A stretch of DNA of 64,000 nt from Roseovarius indicus (GCF_008728195.1 NZ_CP031600.1:1-64000), one strand, 5' to 3'; counted from the stretch's first letter, positions 7,452 through 15,843 are shown. The notes: a model not told the origin generated them from the sequence alone. Numbers and translations: made by a program.

Positions 7452-8891
7452 GGGAGTGGGCAAAACCTGGGGGTCACGCGGCTCTTTGGTACGCGCCGGT
7501 TAGCCGACCGTCGAGAACCGCGGCGCGGACAACGGCCACGCGGTGGGCTCCCTTGGGCGACCATCTCATGCGGCGGCGCTTGCCCATGCGGGTGTTCCCG
7601 ATGTCGTCCACGCAGCCCTCTGCCCGGGACGAAGAAATCGGAAGACCCGCGCGGTACCGCCGACCATAGTCGGTCAGGCTGTCCATGTTGTTTGCAAGGT
7701 ATGAGTACAGATCGCGGCACCGGGCTTGCACTCGCCGGGCCGCATCAGTCGCCACGCGGTCATCTGTAGCCAGCCGCGTGCAATCGACCATCAACCATTG
7801 GAGACTGGTCGTGGCCGTTAGAACTTTTCCATGCCAAAGGTACCATCGCAGCGTTTCGGCGGGACGTTTGAACAGCACTGGAATGCCGGAGAAGCCCCTG
7901 CTCTGCAGCAGGCCCTTTACGGCGTTCTCAACGTGCTGAATGCGCATCGAGATATGCCACCAGTCGAGAATGTGGCGAACCTTTCCACCGACGGCGACGC
8001 GCACGAGGTTCGGCAGGGCGGGTTCCCCGTCCGAAATCACCGTGACGGTTTGTTTGTGATCCCAACCGAGAGCCCTCAAGTCCTGGCGAAGCTGGCTGGC
8101 AGGTGACAGGACTGCCTGCTGAACAAGGCCGAAGCGGCGGCACTTGTCGTGGCTTTCGATCTTGCCAACCACAACATCGAGGTGTCGCTTCTGGTATTCC
8201 GGTCGGCATCGGATATGCGCACCGTCCAGGAAAACCGTCAACGCAGACGCCTCTTCGGCGGCCGAAGGAACTACAGGCTGAGTCTGCTCGCTGTCGCAGA
8301 TCTCCCGGGAGACTTTGCCCAGACGATTGCGCACCGATGTATTCACCTGCTTCGCGCAAGGCAGGAAGGTTTCCAGGATTCGTGCCGCTTCCCGGAAGGA
8401 ATGCCGTGCCCCAAGTTCGGCCTGAAGGCGTTGCAGTTCCGGAGTCGACCGGTCCGGAAAAAAATGAGCGAGTGGCGAAAGCGGTCCGCCCAGGACGTCG
8501 TCGGATTTTGTATCGCAGGCGCAGCGACGAATGCGCGGCGCCTTGACCTGGAACCTGCCGAAGAGGGTGTCGAGCACCCGAGGCCGATAATCATGTATGG
8601 CTCGGACCTCGTCGCAGTCAGGACATATTCTGCTGGCTTCGGAAACTTCCTCGATCTGGTCGAGCAGGATCGCATTCTGTAATTGCCCCAGGATCGTCTT
8701 CGCATCTTCGAGTAACAACCCGAACCCCTCAGGCTGCGTGCGTCGAAACGGGCGGGACAAACGGCCGAGAGGATGCCTCTTTGTGGTTCCGTTCTCAAAG
8801 GTCGTCTCGACTATAATCCGCACGTCCATGGCAGTTCCCCTCTCAATGAACCACCAACATACACAGACACCCCCAGGTTTTGCCCACTCCC
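7452..8891 (-). mobile_element. IS-K copy 1, ISKra4-family element
   Basis: A 1440-bp element bounded by GGGAGTGGGCAAAACCTGGG at both ends in inverted orientation, with one 451-codon transposase gene. Four other copies in the window have the same length (14404-15843, 17820-19259, 55658-57097, 60553-61992). The flank at 8892 is fragment A. No target duplication can be read because both sides are mobile-element sequence. Confidence 0.85.
7474..8829 (-). CDS. ISKra4-family transposase (IS-K copy 1)
   Basis: The 451-residue transposase has a zinc-ribbon-like pair of clusters (ICPDCDEV at about 68-75 and RRCACD at about 101-106), the first catalytic Asp in LTVFLDGAHIRCRPEYQ, a second in VISDGEPALPNL, the family signature HILDWWHISMRIQHVENAVKG, and a Glu in ISSSRAEGCVDDIGNTRMGK near the C-terminus. 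The start ATG is preceded by GAGAGGGGAACTGCC on the coding strand. The protein is identical in copies 2, 3 and 4, so recent transposition or duplication is likely. I am confident of the family; the exact catalytic residues are inferred from spacing. Confidence 0.88.
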   Translation of the reverse strand: MDVRIIVETTFENGTTKRHPLGRLSRPFRRTQPEGFGLLLEDAKTILGQLQNAILLDQIEEVSEASRICPDCDEVRAIHDYRPRVLDTLFGRFQVKAPRIRRCACDTKSDDVLGGPLSPLAHFFPDRSTPELQRLQAELGARHSFREAARILETFLPCAKQVNTSVRNRLGKVSREICDSEQTQPVVPSAAEEASALTVFLDGAHIRCRPEYQKRHLDVVVGKIESHDKCRRFGLVQQAVLSPASQLRQDLRALGWDHKQTVTVISDGEPALPNLVRVAVGGKVRHILDWWHISMRIQHVENAVKGLLQSRGFSGIPVLFKRPAETLRWYLWHGKVLTATTSLQWLMVDCTRLATDDRVATDAARRVQARCRDLYSYLANNMDSLTDYGRRYRAGLPISSSRAEGCVDDIGNTRMGKRRRMRWSPKGAHRVAVVRAAVLDGRLTGAYQRAA

Positions 8892-9166
8892 GCCGTTGAT
8901 TTCGTTGGATTTCTCATCTCACAATAAAGGGCTACGCGACACCAACTTTGGGCGGCGATATCGCAATGATCTTCCGATCTCCTCGTCCCGTGCTGAAGGC
9001 TGCGTGGACGACATCGGCAACACACGCATGGGAAAACGCCGACGCATGAGATGGTCACCCAAGGGCGCGCATCACGTTGCCATCGTGCGGGCCGCCGTTC
9101 TTGATGGGCAATTGACTGGCGCATACCGCAGAGCAGCAGCCTGACCCCCAAGTTTTGCCCACTCCC
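8892..9166 (+). mobile_element. Fragment A: end of a second ISKra4-family element plus a transposon terminus
   Basis: 8892-8941 reads, on the minus strand, TGTCGCGTAGCCCTTTATTG and so on, matching the terminus of the tniABQ transposon at 55628. 8942-9144 encodes the last 67 or so residues (FGRRYRNDLPISSSRAEGCV onward) of a transposase related to, but distinct from, that of IS-K. 9145-9166 is its terminal repeat. The fragment has no complete gene of its own. The same 275 bp flank IS-K at 14129, 19260 and 61993. Confidence 0.75.
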
Positions 9167-9316
9167 CCTTCTCGCAGTGCAATCGCCCGCGCAGCGCCGA
9201 GAATATTCGGGGATGCGTTTTTCGGTTGCTTTTTTAGTTGTGCAGTCATCCTGTACCGTCCGGCCGGTGAAGTCATTGGGAGGGCTAATGCGCTGCCCCG
9301 TATTTGGCAAGCGAGG

Positions 9317-9925
9317 TCAATCTGAAAAATTGTCTCTGTGGCCGCTACCGTAAAGTCGCAGGAATGCAGCGACCGCTTCGCCTGCATGTTTCTCGCGGTT
9401 GACTGCTCGTTTCACTGCGAGAAGGCGCGGCATAAGTAGCCCCGAAACGCAAAGGTGTATGAAGTAATCGGACGCGCGCCGGGTGTCATCGACATCAAGC
9501 GCGCCTTCGCGTGTAAGGCGCTCCAGAATCCGACCGACAAGTTCGCGCGCAGGTTTCGGGCCTGCGCGAAAATACACCTCACCTACTTCGGGCAGCGCCT
9601 CGCAGGCGCCAATGCACGTTCGCAGGAGACGGATGTAGGTGTCGTCCAAAACAAGATCGACCATGCGCAGGGCGAGTTCTTCCAACTGGGCGCGCGGCTC
9701 CAATGACGCGGTCAAGGGCCGGAGGATCTCCTCCGCAAGCCGACCGCATTCGGATTCCACCACGCCGAGGAACAGCTGCTCCTTGCTTGGGTAATACGAA
9801 TACATGGTCGCTTTTGACACTTTTCCTTCGGCGGCAATCGCATCGACCGTGGCTCCTTCGTAACCGCATCGGAAGAAAACCTCGCGCGCACCAATCATGA
9901 CGTCGGCCATTTTTCTCACGGGCAT
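9317..9925 (-). CDS. TetR/AcrR-family transcriptional regulator
   Basis: A 202-residue repressor-type regulator. The N-terminal helix-turn-helix (about residues 8-55) reads AREVFFRCGYEGATVDAIAA followed by VSKATMYSYYPSKEQLF, the usual TetR pattern, and the remaining helices (about 60-200) form a ligand pocket with no recognisable ligand signature. The start follows a GGGAGAACGAG ribosome site. Its own upstream region (about 9965-9990) contains TACTGTACCGTCTAGTTAGT, a plausible operator. A similar TGTACCGTC occurs at about 9251-9259 downstream, suggesting a lost target gene between it and the IS unit. No efflux gene remains beside it, so its target is unknown. Confidence 0.85.
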   Translation of the reverse strand: MPVRKMADVMIGAREVFFRCGYEGATVDAIAAEGKVSKATMYSYYPSKEQLFLGVVESECGRLAEEILRPLTASLEPRAQLEELALRMVDLVLDDTYIRLLRTCIGACEALPEVGEVYFRAGPKPARELVGRILERLTREGALDVDDTRRASDYFIHLCVSGLLMPRLLAVKRAVNREKHAGEAVAAFLRLYGSGHRDNFSD

Positions 9926-10044
9926 CTCGTTCTCCCTATCCCAGGCAGGACTAGGCGGTTACAAACTTTACTGTACCGTCTAGTTAGTATAGTGGATAGA
10001 AGTTGATTTAGCAGCAAGTCGTAAAGCTGTGCGGATTTACCCCA

Positions 10045-10066
10045 CCAAGCGCCGCTTGGCGGCTTT
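10045..10066 (+). terminator. Rho-independent terminator-like hairpin
   Basis: CCAAGCG-C-CGCTTGG forms a 7-bp stem with a 1-base centre and is followed by CGGCTTTTT on the plus strand. No plus-strand gene ends here. It could end a short transcript starting in the divergent region upstream of the TetR gene at about 9985. Confidence 0.45.
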
Positions 10067-10162
10067 TTCTAGCGCCGTTTTCAATTCGTCATGAGCTTCG
10101 GGTCGGAGTCCGCCTGAGTTGTTCTCGGGCGAGGGATTATCCCGCGAACAGGAGGGGCACCG

Positions 10163-10516
10163 TCATTCCGCCGCGCTTGCGGTCCCGACAAAGGCACCCT
10201 CGGCCTCCCAGCGGCGTGCGATCGAGCCAAGCGTGTCCAGCACGCCGCGCAGTTCCGCGCCGCGCTCAGTCAGCCCGTATGTGACAGCGGGTGGGATGGT
10301 CATGGCCTGCTCGCGCCATACAACGCCAGCATGTTCCAGCATTCTCAGCCTCTCGGTCAGGACCCGGGTGGAAATTCCGGGCACCAAACGCTTGAGCGCG
10401 CCGAAACGCTGCGGTCCCTGCTCGGACAGAACCCAGAGTATATAGATCGTCCAAGGGCCTGTGATGACACGCAGAAGCGCCTCCATCGGGCATGAGGGGG
10501 GCTGGACTCTTTTCAT
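10163..10516 (-). CDS. HxlR-family winged-helix regulator
   Basis: HxlR proteins are small dimeric winged-helix regulators, often answering to aldehydes, quinones or redox change. The 117-residue product has the family start CPMEALLRVITGPWTIYILW (about 8-27), the recognition region RFGALKRLVPGISTRVLTER and the wing VTYGLTERGAEL. A single Cys lies at the conserved N-terminal position. I use the ATG at 10516, preceded by GAGGATT, rather than a longer frame from 10588. It is divergent from the doxX operon with a perfect 6-5-6 palindrome between them, so it very likely controls that operon and itself. Confidence 0.9.
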   Translation of the reverse strand: MKRVQPPSCPMEALLRVITGPWTIYILWVLSEQGPQRFGALKRLVPGISTRVLTERLRMLEHAGVVWREQAMTIPPAVTYGLTERGAELRGVLDTLGSIARRWEAEGAFVGTASAAE

Positions 10517-10537
10517 CGTGGATAATCCTCGCGGCCC

Positions 10538-10554
10538 AAGTAAGCTAGTTACTT
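10538..10554. promoter_or_regulatory. Palindromic operator between hxlR-type gene and doxX operon
   Basis: AAGTAA-GCTAG-TTACTT is a perfect 6-5-6 inverted repeat 22 bp upstream of the regulator's ATG and about 95 bp upstream of doxX. Its size and place fit an HxlR-type dimer site. A second related ACTT-rich segment (TTTTAAGTGCCTACTTT) follows at 10553-10569. Confidence 0.55.
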
Positions 10555-10649
10555 TTAAGTGCCTACTTTCAAGAACGAAGCCAGACACCTAAAGATACTT
10601 AAAGCGGAAACTACGGCTGAACAAGCCCTTGCAAACAGGGGGTATGGTA

Positions 10650-11057
10650 ATGAGTGACAACGTGGCAAAGTATGTCTACTGGATCGCGACCGGCCTTGTG
10701 GCGCTGGTCTATATGGGTGCGGCGACTTTCTACATCTCATCCCACGACATGGTCGCGGGCATGTATCGCGAGGTGTTGGGCTATCCCACATACATCATCT
10801 GGCCGCTCGCGATTTTGAAGATCGTCGGCGCGGTGGTGATTCTTTGGCGCCCTTCGGCGATGCTGGCGGACTGGGCCTATGCGGCGATGTTCTGGCATCT
10901 GGTGCTGGCGTTCGGGGCGCATGTGGGCGCGGGCGATCCAGGCTGGCCACCGGCTCTTGCGACCTGGGTGCTCCTGATCGCCTCGTGGATGACAGCCAAT
11001 CGCGTGCGTGCGGTAAAGTCGGCATATGCGCCGACGTTTCCGACAGAGACGAATTAA
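10650..11057 (+). CDS. DoxX-like membrane protein
   Basis: DoxX-like proteins are small four-helix membrane proteins, some of which assist quinone or sulfur redox reactions and oxidative stress defence. This one has four hydrophobic segments: IATGLVALVYMGAATFYI, YIIWPLAILKIVGAVVIL, DWAYAAMFWHLVLAFGAH and ALATWVLLIASWMT. The conserved KIVGA and FWHLVLAFGAH elements match the DoxX_2 type. I use the ATG at 10650, eight bases after GGGGGT; an in-frame ATG at 10644 is possible. It is the first gene of a five-gene operon under the HxlR-type regulator. The substrate is unknown. Confidence 0.82.
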   Translation: MSDNVAKYVYWIATGLVALVYMGAATFYISSHDMVAGMYREVLGYPTYIIWPLAILKIVGAVVILWRPSAMLADWAYAAMFWHLVLAFGAHVGAGDPGWPPALATWVLLIASWMTANRVRAVKSAYAPTFPTETN

Positions 11058-11123
11058 TCCGATGCGGAGTTGCCACGGCGCTGGCCATCCACCCTCGGAC
11101 TTGGGGTTCAAAAGGACGACAGA

Positions 11124-11939
11124 ATGACCGAAAGGCAGCCGACAGTGTTTGTTCCCCATGGAGGCGGCCCTTGCTTCTTCATGGACTGGAACCCGCCTGA
11201 CACCTGGGACAGGCACCGCAGATTCCTTGAGGCTTTGCCTGCGAGCCTGCCGGCAAAACCCAAGGCGCTTCTCGTGATCTCAGGCCATTGGGAGGAACGG
11301 GTGTTTACCGTGCAGACCAACCCCGCGCCGCCGCTGCTGTTCGACTATCAGGGGTTTCCCCCCCATACTTATCAGCTGACCTGGCCCGCGCCAGGCGATC
11401 CTACGCTGGCGGCCCGTGCAAGCGAGCTATTGAACGGCGCGGGGTTTGAAACCCGGGCCGACGCTACGCGTGGCTTCGATCATGGGGTGTTCGTTCCGCT
11501 AAAGGTGGCTTTTCCTGAGGCCGACATCCCCACCGTCCAATTGAGCCTGCGCGACGATCTCGACGCTGAGGCGCATCTTGCTGCCGGTCGCGCGTTGGCG
11601 CCCTTGCGAGACGAAGGTGTGCTGATCATCGGGTCCGGCAACACCTATCACAACATGAGCAAGATGATGCGGGCGATGAGGGGCGGACCCGATGGCCCGG
11701 TGAACGGCGGCGACTTTGACCGATGGCTCACGGGTGCGGTGACCCATGAAGACCCCGGGGCGCGCCGCGCCATGCTGGCTGCTTGGGATCGGGCACCCGG
11801 CGCACGCGACGCCAATCCGCGCGAGGAACATCTAATTCCATTGCACGTCGTGGCCGGCGCCGCGCTTGCGGATCGGGGGGAAAAGACCCTCGAGGATCAC
11901 GTATTGGGCGCGGTCGAAAGCGCGTTCAGATTTGGATAG
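11124..11939 (+). CDS. Class III extradiol dioxygenase, DODA/LigB family
   Basis: These Fe(II) or Zn enzymes open catechol-type rings (LigB, DOPA 4,5-dioxygenase) and include the E. coli YgiD protein. The 271-residue product shows the N-terminal metal ligand region TVFVPHGGGPCFFM, the SGHWEE segment with the second His, FDHGVFVPLKVAFPEADIPT with the third His, the IIGSGNTYHNM segment and a C-terminal EEHLIPLHVVAGAA with the catalytic His. The ATG at 11124 follows AGGACGAC. It is the second gene of the HxlR-controlled operon. Together with a GST and an SDR next to it, degradation or detoxification of an aromatic or quinone compound is likely. Confidence 0.88.
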   Translation: MTERQPTVFVPHGGGPCFFMDWNPPDTWDRHRRFLEALPASLPAKPKALLVISGHWEERVFTVQTNPAPPLLFDYQGFPPHTYQLTWPAPGDPTLAARASELLNGAGFETRADATRGFDHGVFVPLKVAFPEADIPTVQLSLRDDLDAEAHLAAGRALAPLRDEGVLIIGSGNTYHNMSKMMRAMRGGPDGPVNGGDFDRWLTGAVTHEDPGARRAMLAAWDRAPGARDANPREEHLIPLHVVAGAALADRGEKTLEDHVLGAVESAFRFG

Positions 11940-11947
11940 GACCAGAT

Positions 11948-12445
11948 ATGTGCTTCGAACTTCCCTTGCGGCAGGGTCCGCGCCCCGAAACCACCGAGTG
12001 CGCCCCGCATGAGCAAGTGTCGCAGAACTCCTCGGCCGAGATTCACGCATTGTTCAAGCAGAAGGCCTTCGCCCTGCCCTTCGTCGAGCGTTGCCGATCG
12101 GGTATTTCGGTCCCCGGCGCCGAGGCATTAGTCCTGCCGCGGCCGCATGCCTGCGGCCCGCGCGAAGCCTTCATGATCGGACGCGAATTTGCACATGTGC
12201 ATCCCGCCTATGACGGTTCGTCGCACATGATGCTGCCGCTGCCGGCGATTGAGGAACTCATCGCGAAGGGATGGGGCGAACAGCACCCGATGGCCTCGGC
12301 CGGATACATCCCGGCTAATGCGGTCATGGCCTTTGCTCCACGCGATGAGGCAGAGGTCGATGTGATGATCAAAATCCTGACCACAAGCTGGGGTTTCGCG
12401 CGCGGCAAGTTGGCGAATCCCGCCCCCATCCAAATCCACGATTGA
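11948..12445 (+). CDS. Luciferase-domain / DUF5519-type protein
   Basis: The 165-residue soluble protein resembles the luciferase domain (DUF5519-type) family. Typical blocks are FMIGREFAHVHPAYDGSSHM (about residues 77-96), MLPLPAIEELIAKGWGEQHP and MAFAPRDEAEVDVMIKIL. The His pair in the first block may bind metal or ligand. The gene starts 8 bp after the dioxygenase stop codon. The N-terminal 60 residues are less conserved in appearance and contain several Cys. The biochemical role of the family is not known to me; the operon suggests xenobiotic or redox metabolism. Confidence 0.65.
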   Translation: MCFELPLRQGPRPETTECAPHEQVSQNSSAEIHALFKQKAFALPFVERCRSGISVPGAEALVLPRPHACGPREAFMIGREFAHVHPAYDGSSHMMLPLPAIEELIAKGWGEQHPMASAGYIPANAVMAFAPRDEAEVDVMIKILTTSWGFARGKLANPAPIQIHD

Positions 12446-12487
12446 TCGCAAGCGCGCTTGCAGAAACATCAAGATAGGAGAGATACC

Positions 12488-13390
12488 ATGTCCAACATCC
12501 AGAGCGGCCCCTTCATCGTGACCGGCGCGTCCGGACAACTTGGCCGGCAGGTGGTCGATCTGCTGGTTCAGGCAGGTGCCGGGCCGGTCATCGCGATCTC
12601 GCGCACTCCCGACAAGCTTGCCGATCTGGCGGGAAAAAGAGTCGAGGCGCGCGAGGGCGATTTCAACGACCCGGCTTCTCTTGAAGCAGCCTTCGCGGGC
12701 GGCAAGCGTCTCCTCATCATCTCCACCGACGATCTGGAGCCGGGCAAGCGGCTCGCAGCTCATTCCAATGCGATTGCTGCGGCCAAGACGGTAGGTATCG
12801 ACCACATAGTCTATACCTCCTTCGCAGGCCCGGTCGCGGAAAGTCCGATCGGATTCGCTCAAGACCACGAAGGGACCGAGAAGCTGATCACGGAAAGTGG
12901 GGCGGATCATACGATCCTGCGCAACAATATGTACACCGACTTTCTGTTGATGGGCGGCCAGCAGAGCGTCGCCATGGGCACGCATTTCTCCGCCGCAGCA
13001 GATGGCAAGACCGGATATGTGACACGCGCGGATTGCGCCCGTGCCGCAGCCGCGGCGCTAATGAAAGCTACGGGAAGGGAGACCCTCGATATCACCGGGC
13101 CGGAGACGGTCAGCCAGGCCGGGGTCGCGGCGATCTTGTCCGAAATTGCGGGTAAGGAAATCCCCTATGTCGCCCTGCCCGCCGAGGATCTGGTGCAGGC
13201 GATGATCGCAAATGGACTGCCGGAGTTCATGGCGAGGGTCTTTGCCTCCTTCGACGAAGCAATCGCGCAGGGCTATCTCGATGTGGCCAGCGGCGATCTC
13301 GAATCGCTCACCGGCAAGCCCGGACAGTCGGTGGCCGATTTCCTGGCCGCTAACCGCGCGGCGCTTCTTCAGGCGCCGCAGGAACAATAA
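12488..13390 (+). CDS. NmrA-like NAD(P)-binding oxidoreductase (atypical SDR)
   Basis: The N-terminal Rossmann motif VTGASGQLGRQVVDLLVQAG (about residues 11-30) marks the atypical short-chain dehydrogenase group that includes NmrA and E. coli QorB, which reduces quinones. There is no YxxxK pair of the classical kind; the IVYTSFAGPVAESPIGFAQD segment stands where QorB-type enzymes bind substrate. The protein has 300 residues, standard for the group. AGGAGA precedes the ATG. Its stop codon overlaps the ATG of the GST gene (TAATG), so the two are translationally coupled. Quinone reduction would fit the DoxX-like, dioxygenase and GST neighbours. Confidence 0.85.
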   Translation: MSNIQSGPFIVTGASGQLGRQVVDLLVQAGAGPVIAISRTPDKLADLAGKRVEAREGDFNDPASLEAAFAGGKRLLIISTDDLEPGKRLAAHSNAIAAAKTVGIDHIVYTSFAGPVAESPIGFAQDHEGTEKLITESGADHTILRNNMYTDFLLMGGQQSVAMGTHFSAAADGKTGYVTRADCARAAAAALMKATGRETLDITGPETVSQAGVAAILSEIAGKEIPYVALPAEDLVQAMIANGLPEFMARVFASFDEAIAQGYLDVASGDLESLTGKPGQSVADFLAANRAALLQAPQEQ

Positions 13391-14037
13391 TGCTGGAAAA
13401 TGTCATGAGGCTTTACAACGCGAACTTCTCACCGAATGCGCTGCGTGTACGGGCGGTGGCGCACGAACTGGGCGCGGAACTCGAAATCGTCGAGGTCGAC
13501 ATCCGTGCCGGGGACAACCGCGCGGCGGAATTTCTTGCCCGCAATTCAAATGCAAAGGTGCCTGTTTTGGAGGACGGGAATTTCGTGCTCTGGGAATCCC
13601 GGGCGATCTGTGCCTATCTGGCCGGGATCCGGCCCGAGGCGGGGCTCTATCCTAATGGCCTCAAGGCGCGGGCCCTCGTCGATCAGTGGGCCTGGTGGCA
13701 AGCCATCCACCTTGGCCCGGCGATGCAGAAGTTGTCCTTTGAGCTGTTCCTCAAAGAGAAGTTCGGCATGGGCGATCCTGATCCGACTGTGGTCGAAGCG
13801 GAACGGAAAGCGACCGACCAGTTCCTTGCCGTTTTGGAAACCGGACTCGACGGTAAGGATTGGATCGCAGGCGCACTCAGCCTTGCCGACTTCTATCTGG
13901 CAACCACATTCATGTATCGCGACCAAGCGGGGATTTCGCTGGACGAATTCCCCAGAATCGCGGGCTGGATCGGCCGGCTTGAAGCGCGTGACAGCTGGCA
14001 GAAGGCCGTAGCACCGCTTCTTGCGCTCTTCGCCTGA
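13390..14037 (+). CDS. Glutathione S-transferase family protein
   Basis: A 215-residue cytosolic GST. The N-terminal thioredoxin-like domain begins MRLYNANFSPNALRVRAVAH, with the Ser of the SPN motif as likely catalytic residue and NAKVPVLEDGNFVLWESRAI as the glutathione-binding cis-Pro and Glu-Ser part (about 60-80). The C-terminal helical domain carries the conserved ALSLADFYLATTFMY capping motif. ATG 13390 overlaps the upstream stop codon; an in-frame ATG at 13405 would fit the family start even better. It is the last gene of the HxlR-controlled operon. About 90 bp after its stop codon begins fragment A. Confidence 0.9.
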   Translation: MLENVMRLYNANFSPNALRVRAVAHELGAELEIVEVDIRAGDNRAAEFLARNSNAKVPVLEDGNFVLWESRAICAYLAGIRPEAGLYPNGLKARALVDQWAWWQAIHLGPAMQKLSFELFLKEKFGMGDPDPTVVEAERKATDQFLAVLETGLDGKDWIAGALSLADFYLATTFMYRDQAGISLDEFPRIAGWIGRLEARDSWQKAVAPLLALFA

Positions 14038-14128
14038 CATCGCGCTCGCCGCGATGATTGGTCGATCTGCATCACGTCCGGCGATCGGCGCGCTATCAGA
14101 TTTAGACATGAGCAGGAAGCGTCGCATG

Positions 14129-14403
14129 GGGAGTGGGCAAAACTTGGGGGTCAGGCTGCTGCTCTGCGGTATGCGCCAGTCAATTGCCCATCAAGAACGG
14201 CGGCCCGCACGATGGCAACGTGATGCGCGCCCTTGGGTGACCATCTCATGCGTCGGCGTTTTCCCATGCGTGTGTTGCCGATGTCGTCCACGCAGCCTTC
14301 AGCACGGGACGAGGAGATCGGAAGATCATTGCGATATCGCCGCCCAAAGTTGGTGTCGCGTAGCCCTTTATTGTGAGATGAGAAATCCAACGAAATCAAC
14401 GGC
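14129..14403 (-). mobile_element. Fragment A, copy joined to IS-K copy 2
   Basis: The same 275-bp segment as 8892-9166, here inverted: terminal repeat GGGAGTGGGCAAAACTTGGG at the left, the transposase C-terminus on the minus strand at 14151-14353, and the 50-bp transposon terminus at the right where it meets IS-K. Confidence 0.8.
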
Positions 14404-15843
14404 GGGAGTGGGCAAAACCTGGGGGTGTCTGTGTATGTTGGTGGTTCATTGAGAGGGGAACTGCCATGGACGTGCGGATTATAGTCGAGACGACCTTTGA
14501 GAACGGAACCACAAAGAGGCATCCTCTCGGCCGTTTGTCCCGCCCGTTTCGACGCACGCAGCCTGAGGGGTTCGGGTTGTTACTCGAAGATGCGAAGACG
14601 ATCCTGGGGCAATTACAGAATGCGATCCTGCTCGACCAGATCGAGGAAGTTTCCGAAGCCAGCAGAATATGTCCTGACTGCGACGAGGTCCGAGCCATAC
14701 ATGATTATCGGCCTCGGGTGCTCGACACCCTCTTCGGCAGGTTCCAGGTCAAGGCGCCGCGCATTCGTCGCTGCGCCTGCGATACAAAATCCGACGACGT
14801 CCTGGGCGGACCGCTTTCGCCACTCGCTCATTTTTTTCCGGACCGGTCGACTCCGGAACTGCAACGCCTTCAGGCCGAACTTGGGGCACGGCATTCCTTC
14901 CGGGAAGCGGCACGAATCCTGGAAACCTTCCTGCCTTGCGCGAAGCAGGTGAATACATCGGTGCGCAATCGTCTGGGCAAAGTCTCCCGGGAGATCTGCG
15001 ACAGCGAGCAGACTCAGCCTGTAGTTCCTTCGGCCGCCGAAGAGGCGTCTGCGTTGACGGTTTTCCTGGACGGTGCGCATATCCGATGCCGACCGGAATA
15101 CCAGAAGCGACACCTCGATGTTGTGGTTGGCAAGATCGAAAGCCACGACAAGTGCCGCCGCTTCGGCCTTGTTCAGCAGGCAGTCCTGTCACCTGCCAGC
15201 CAGCTTCGCCAGGACTTGAGGGCTCTCGGTTGGGATCACAAACAAACCGTCACGGTGATTTCGGACGGGGAACCCGCCCTGCCGAACCTCGTGCGCGTCG
15301 CCGTCGGTGGAAAGGTTCGCCACATTCTCGACTGGTGGCATATCTCGATGCGCATTCAGCACGTTGAGAACGCCGTAAAGGGCCTGCTGCAGAGCAGGGG
15401 CTTCTCCGGCATTCCAGTGCTGTTCAAACGTCCCGCCGAAACGCTGCGATGGTACCTTTGGCATGGAAAAGTTCTAACGGCCACGACCAGTCTCCAATGG
15501 TTGATGGTCGATTGCACGCGGCTGGCTACAGATGACCGCGTGGCGACTGATGCGGCCCGGCGAGTGCAAGCCCGGTGCCGCGATCTGTACTCATACCTTG
15601 CAAACAACATGGACAGCCTGACCGACTATGGTCGGCGGTACCGCGCGGGTCTTCCGATTTCTTCGTCCCGGGCAGAGGGCTGCGTGGACGACATCGGGAA
15701 CACCCGCATGGGCAAGCGCCGCCGCATGAGATGGTCGCCCAAGGGAGCCCACCGCGTGGCCGTTGTCCGCGCCGCGGTTCTCGACGGTCGGCTAACCGGC
15801 GCGTACCAAAGAGCCGCGTGACCCCCAGGTTTTGCCCACTCCC
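14404..15843 (+). mobile_element. IS-K copy 2, ISKra4-family element
   Basis: A complete 1440-bp IS-K copy, plus-strand orientation. Its right end abuts the middle of a tniA gene (15844 onward), whose upstream part is absent, so the copy marks a deletion or recombination boundary. Confidence 0.85.
14466..15821 (+). CDS. ISKra4-family transposase (IS-K copy 2)
   Basis: Identical over all 451 residues to the proteins of copies 1, 3 and 4, with the ICPDC zinc-ribbon cluster, FLDGAHIRC, ISDGEPALP, LDWWHISMRIQHVEN and ISSSRAEGC blocks. The frame is intact and both ends of the element are present, so it is potentially functional. It is the only plus-strand copy in the window. Confidence 0.88.
   Translation: MDVRIIVETTFENGTTKRHPLGRLSRPFRRTQPEGFGLLLEDAKTILGQLQNAILLDQIEEVSEASRICPDCDEVRAIHDYRPRVLDTLFGRFQVKAPRIRRCACDTKSDDVLGGPLSPLAHFFPDRSTPELQRLQAELGARHSFREAARILETFLPCAKQVNTSVRNRLGKVSREICDSEQTQPVVPSAAEEASALTVFLDGAHIRCRPEYQKRHLDVVVGKIESHDKCRRFGLVQQAVLSPASQLRQDLRALGWDHKQTVTVISDGEPALPNLVRVAVGGKVRHILDWWHISMRIQHVENAVKGLLQSRGFSGIPVLFKRPAETLRWYLWHGKVLTATTSLQWLMVDCTRLATDDRVATDAARRVQARCRDLYSYLANNMDSLTDYGRRYRAGLPISSSRAEGCVDDIGNTRMGKRRRMRWSPKGAHRVAVVRAAVLDGRLTGAYQRAA

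Noticed and set aside
8149..8682. 177-codon frame opposite the IS-K transposase
   Set aside because: Recurs in every IS-K copy only because the element is repeated; it is an antisense shadow without a domain.
12128..12985. 285-codon minus-strand frame across the luciferase-domain and SDR genes
   Set aside because: Antisense to two well-supported genes with ribosome sites; no domain seen.
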